Part shown: positions 61,779 to 64,000 of the stretch, piece after piece | Numbering within the stretch: position 1 is the first letter of the stretch | How the letters are laid out: each line of letters begins with the position of its first letter | Assembly: GCA_017511185.1 (NCBI GenBank) | Contig: JAFWLF010000006.1 | Span: forward strand, 66,886 to 130,885 | Direction of reading: 5' to 3' | Length of the DNA: 64,000 nucleotides | Source: RGIG5612 sp017511185 | GTDB taxonomy: Bacteria > Bacillota > Clostridia > Lachnospirales > Lachnospiraceae | Program-made: the position numbers and the translations under genes | The notes under the pieces: model-generated | Seen by the model: only the letters and a program-made list of their open reading frames with translations | Told to the model about the DNA's origin: nothing | Database searches by the model: none

Positions 61779-63005
61779 ATGAAAAAAGAAGATATCAAAA
61801 AAGTTGTACTGGCTTATTCAGGAGGATTAGACACATCTATCATCATTCCATGGCTGAAAGAGAACTATAACAATTGCGAGGTCATCGCTGTTTCCGGAAA
61901 TGTAGGACAGGGAGACGAGCTGGACGGCCTGGAAGAAAAAGCGATCAAGACAGGAGCTTCCAAACTCTATGTACTGGACCTGACCGAAGAATACGTTGAC
62001 GATTATATTATCCCGACTATGAAAGCGGGTGCAATTTATGAAGAATATCTTCTGGGTACCAGCCATGCACGGCCGTGTATTGCTAAAGGTCTGGTTGAGA
62101 TCGCGCTGAAAGAGGGCGCAGATGCTATCTGCCATGGCTGCACTGGAAAGGGAAACGATCAGGTGCGTTTCGAACTGGCCATCAAACACTTTGCTCCGGA
62201 AATGCCGATCATTGCTCCTTGGAGGGAGTGGGACATCAAGTCCAGGGAAGAAGAGATCGATTATGCAGAAGCGCACAACATTCCGCTGAAGATCAACCGG
62301 GAAACCAATTATTCCAAAGATAAAAACCTGTGGCACTTATCCCATGAAGGTCTGGATCTGGAAGATACCGGAAATGAACCGATGTATGAAAAAGAAGGAT
62401 TCCTGGAAATGGGTGTATCACCACTTCAGGCACCGGATGAGCCAACGTATATCACCCTGGATTTTGAAGAAGGAAAACCAGTGGCACTGAATGGTGAAAA
62501 AATGACCGCGAAACAGATCATTCTGAAACTGAATGAACTGGGCGGAGCTAACGGAATCGGCCTTTTGGATATTGTAGAGAACCGGTTAGTTGGTATGAAA
62601 TGCCGTGGCGTTTACGAGACACCTGGCGGAACGATTCTTTATAAAGCACATGAGTATTTAGAGAGTGTCTGCCTGGATAAGATGACACTGCATGAGAAAC
62701 AAAAAATCGCGATCACCTTTGCAGAATTGGTTTATAATGGTCAATGGTTTACGCCTCTTCGGGAAGCACTTTCCGCCTTTGTGGATAAGACACAGGAGCA
62801 TGTGACCGGACAGGTAAAACTGAAACTGTACAAAGGCAATATCATCAAAGCCGGTGTATGGAGTGACTATTCCCTTTACAGTGAAGACATCGCCACCTTC
62901 GGAGAAAGTGATTACAACCAGAAAGATTCAGAAGGATTTATCAATCTGTATGGCCTTCCGATCAAGGTGCAGGCTATGGTCGACGCAAAGAACAAGAATA
63001 AATAA
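61779..63005 (+). CDS. argG: Argininosuccinate synthase
   Basis: Joins citrulline and aspartate using ATP. The 408-residue protein begins with the PP-loop VLAYSGGLDTSIIIPWL and contains GCTGKGNDQVRFEL and NLWHLSHEGLDLE, all family hallmarks. An AAAGGAGC site precedes the ATG. First gene of the arg operon. Confidence 0.96.
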   Translation: MKKEDIKKVVLAYSGGLDTSIIIPWLKENYNNCEVIAVSGNVGQGDELDGLEEKAIKTGASKLYVLDLTEEYVDDYIIPTMKAGAIYEEYLLGTSHARPCIAKGLVEIALKEGADAICHGCTGKGNDQVRFELAIKHFAPEMPIIAPWREWDIKSREEEIDYAEAHNIPLKINRETNYSKDKNLWHLSHEGLDLEDTGNEPMYEKEGFLEMGVSPLQAPDEPTYITLDFEEGKPVALNGEKMTAKQIILKLNELGGANGIGLLDIVENRLVGMKCRGVYETPGGTILYKAHEYLESVCLDKMTLHEKQKIAITFAELVYNGQWFTPLREALSAFVDKTQEHVTGQVKLKLYKGNIIKAGVWSDYSLYSEDIATFGESDYNQKDSEGFINLYGLPIKVQAMVDAKNKNK

Positions 63006-63026
63006 AACCCAAAGAGGCATGATCGC

Positions 63027-63950
63027 ATGAAAAAAGTATTTATTGACGGAAGCGCGGGAACGACCGGATTAAAAGTTGCTGCAAGACTGAGCGAACGAAA
63101 AGACATTGCCATGATCACACTGGATGAGACAGTGCGGAAAGATGTCAAAGCGCGCCAGGATGCGATGAATCAGGCAGATGTGGTCTTCCTTTGTCTTCCG
63201 GATGATGCGGCTATCGAAGCAGTCCCGCTGGTGGAAAATGAAAATACAGTGATCATTGATACTTCCACTGCACATCGGGTCGCTGAAGGCTGGACTTATG
63301 GATTTGCAGAATTGTCCGGTCTGCGTGAGAAGATCCAAACAGCAAAGCAGATCGCAAATCCGGGATGTCACGCCAGCGGATTTTTATCCTTAGCAACACC
63401 GTTGACAGAAAACAAGATCATCCCGAAAGAAATGCAGCTTTCCTGCTTTTCCCTGACCGGATACTCCGGCGGCGGCAAAAAAATGATCGCAGAGTATGAA
63501 GCAGATGGAAGAAATATACTTCTGGATGCGCCTAGATTATATGGCTTAACACAGATGCATAAGCATCTTCCGGAGATGAAGAAGATTGCGGGACTGGAAA
63601 AAGATGTGATCTTCTCCCCGATCGTAGCACCATACTTTGCCGGGATGGAAGTGGTGATCCCAATCTCTCCGGCGGAGCTTTCCACAACAGCAGCGCAGAT
63701 CAAAGAAGTCTATCAGGATTACTACAAGACAAAGATCGTCCACTTCAATGAAAAGGCGGACGAGGATGGATTCCTTTCCGCAGGCGCTTTTGCAGGGAAA
63801 GATGACATGGAGATCAGCCTTGCAGGAAATGAAGAAAGACTGCTTCTTATCTCCCGTTTTGACAATCTGGGAAAAGGTGCATCGGGAGCAGCGATCCAGA
63901 ATATGAATATTGCATTAGGAATCGAAGAATCAGAAGGTCTGGTTATATAA
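63027..63950 (+). CDS. argC: N-acetyl-gamma-glutamyl-phosphate reductase
   Basis: Reduces acetylglutamyl phosphate with NADPH. At 307 residues it is the shorter 'other' ArgC subtype, with FIDGSAGTTGLKVAARL as the nucleotide-binding start and the catalytic Cys in ANPGCHASGF. Later segments LTGYSGGGKKMI and PIVAPYFAGMEVV fit the family. It starts 21 bp after argG. Confidence 0.93.
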   Translation: MKKVFIDGSAGTTGLKVAARLSERKDIAMITLDETVRKDVKARQDAMNQADVVFLCLPDDAAIEAVPLVENENTVIIDTSTAHRVAEGWTYGFAELSGLREKIQTAKQIANPGCHASGFLSLATPLTENKIIPKEMQLSCFSLTGYSGGGKKMIAEYEADGRNILLDAPRLYGLTQMHKHLPEMKKIAGLEKDVIFSPIVAPYFAGMEVVIPISPAELSTTAAQIKEVYQDYYKTKIVHFNEKADEDGFLSAGAFAGKDDMEISLAGNEERLLLISRFDNLGKGASGAAIQNMNIALGIEESEGLVI

Positions 63951-63966
63951 ACAGAAAGGGCAGACA

Positions 63967-64000
63967 ATGAAGGAAATAAAAGGCGGCGTATGTGCAGCAA
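63967..64000 (+). CDS. argJ: Glutamate N-acetyltransferase ArgJ (3' end outside window)
   Basis: Only the first 11 codons are visible, reading MKEIKGGVCAA behind AGAAAGGG. The GGVxAxxG start is typical of ArgJ, and argC-argJ is a very common gene order. Identification relies on context as well as this short stretch. Confidence 0.75.
   Translation, partial: MKEIKGGVCAA

Overview
The window looks like chromosomal DNA of an anaerobic Firmicute of the class Clostridia, probably a gut Lachnospiraceae-type bacterium. The evidence is AGGAGG-type ribosome binding sites, lipoprotein signal peptides, an anaerobic (cbi-type) cobalamin pathway, a YtrA-type GntR regulator and moderate G+C by eye. Species cannot be fixed from the sequence alone. 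The first gene (CTP synthase) and the last (argJ) are cut by the window edges. I saw no tRNA, rRNA, CRISPR array, transposase or phage gene.

Layout. 1-2.1 kb: 3' part of pyrG and a patatin-like hydrolase. 2.2-5.0 kb: GntR-regulated ABC exporter with a lipoprotein. 5.0-7.6 kb: a three-gene importer of unknown substrate (NMT1-like binding protein, permease, ATPase). 7.7-14.4 kb: a catabolic cluster with two uroporphyrinogen-decarboxylase-superfamily proteins that carry the zinc/methyltransferase motif, an iron-sulfur aldo/keto reductase, a protein of the diacetylphloroglucinol/phloretin hydrolase family, a LysR regulator and an MFS transporter. 14.5-25.5 kb: a complete branched-chain amino acid operon ilvB-ilvN-ilvC-ilvD-leuA-leuC-leuD-leuB-ilvE. 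It is preceded by a promoter, a 37-codon leader peptide packed with Leu/Val/Ile codons and an intrinsic terminator, so it is probably controlled by ribosome-mediated attenuation.

25.5-35.2 kb: a DUF815 ATPase, then a cluster around a GH51 arabinofuranosidase that holds three adjacent pairs of paralogues (two esterases on the minus strand, two bicupin-like proteins, two esterase-D-type hydrolases) and a MoaF-like protein. It ends in a 179-bp element bounded by 17-bp perfect inverted repeats. 35.2-40.9 kb: a YugP-type membrane metallopeptidase, HAD phosphatase, serine acetyltransferase, a beta-helix protein, a lipoprotein and a nitroreductase.

41.0-60.8 kb is a large cobalamin locus. A cobalamin riboswitch with a terminator precedes a 980-residue secreted repeat protein whose C-terminus resembles half of a BtuF-type binding protein. 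Then come the binding protein, permease and ATPase of a B12-type ABC importer, followed by cbiP, cbiB, cobD, cbiC, cbiD, cbiF, cbiG, cbiH, a cbiJ-cbiE-cbiT triple fusion, cbiA, a cysteine-rich small protein and two flavodoxins. Uptake and synthesis therefore probably share one B12-sensing control point. cbiL, the cobaltochelatase and most lower-ligand assembly genes are not in the window.

60.8-64.0 kb: a von Willebrand A-domain protein and the start of an arginine operon (argG, argC, argJ) with a strong promoter surrounded by TGCAT palindromes.
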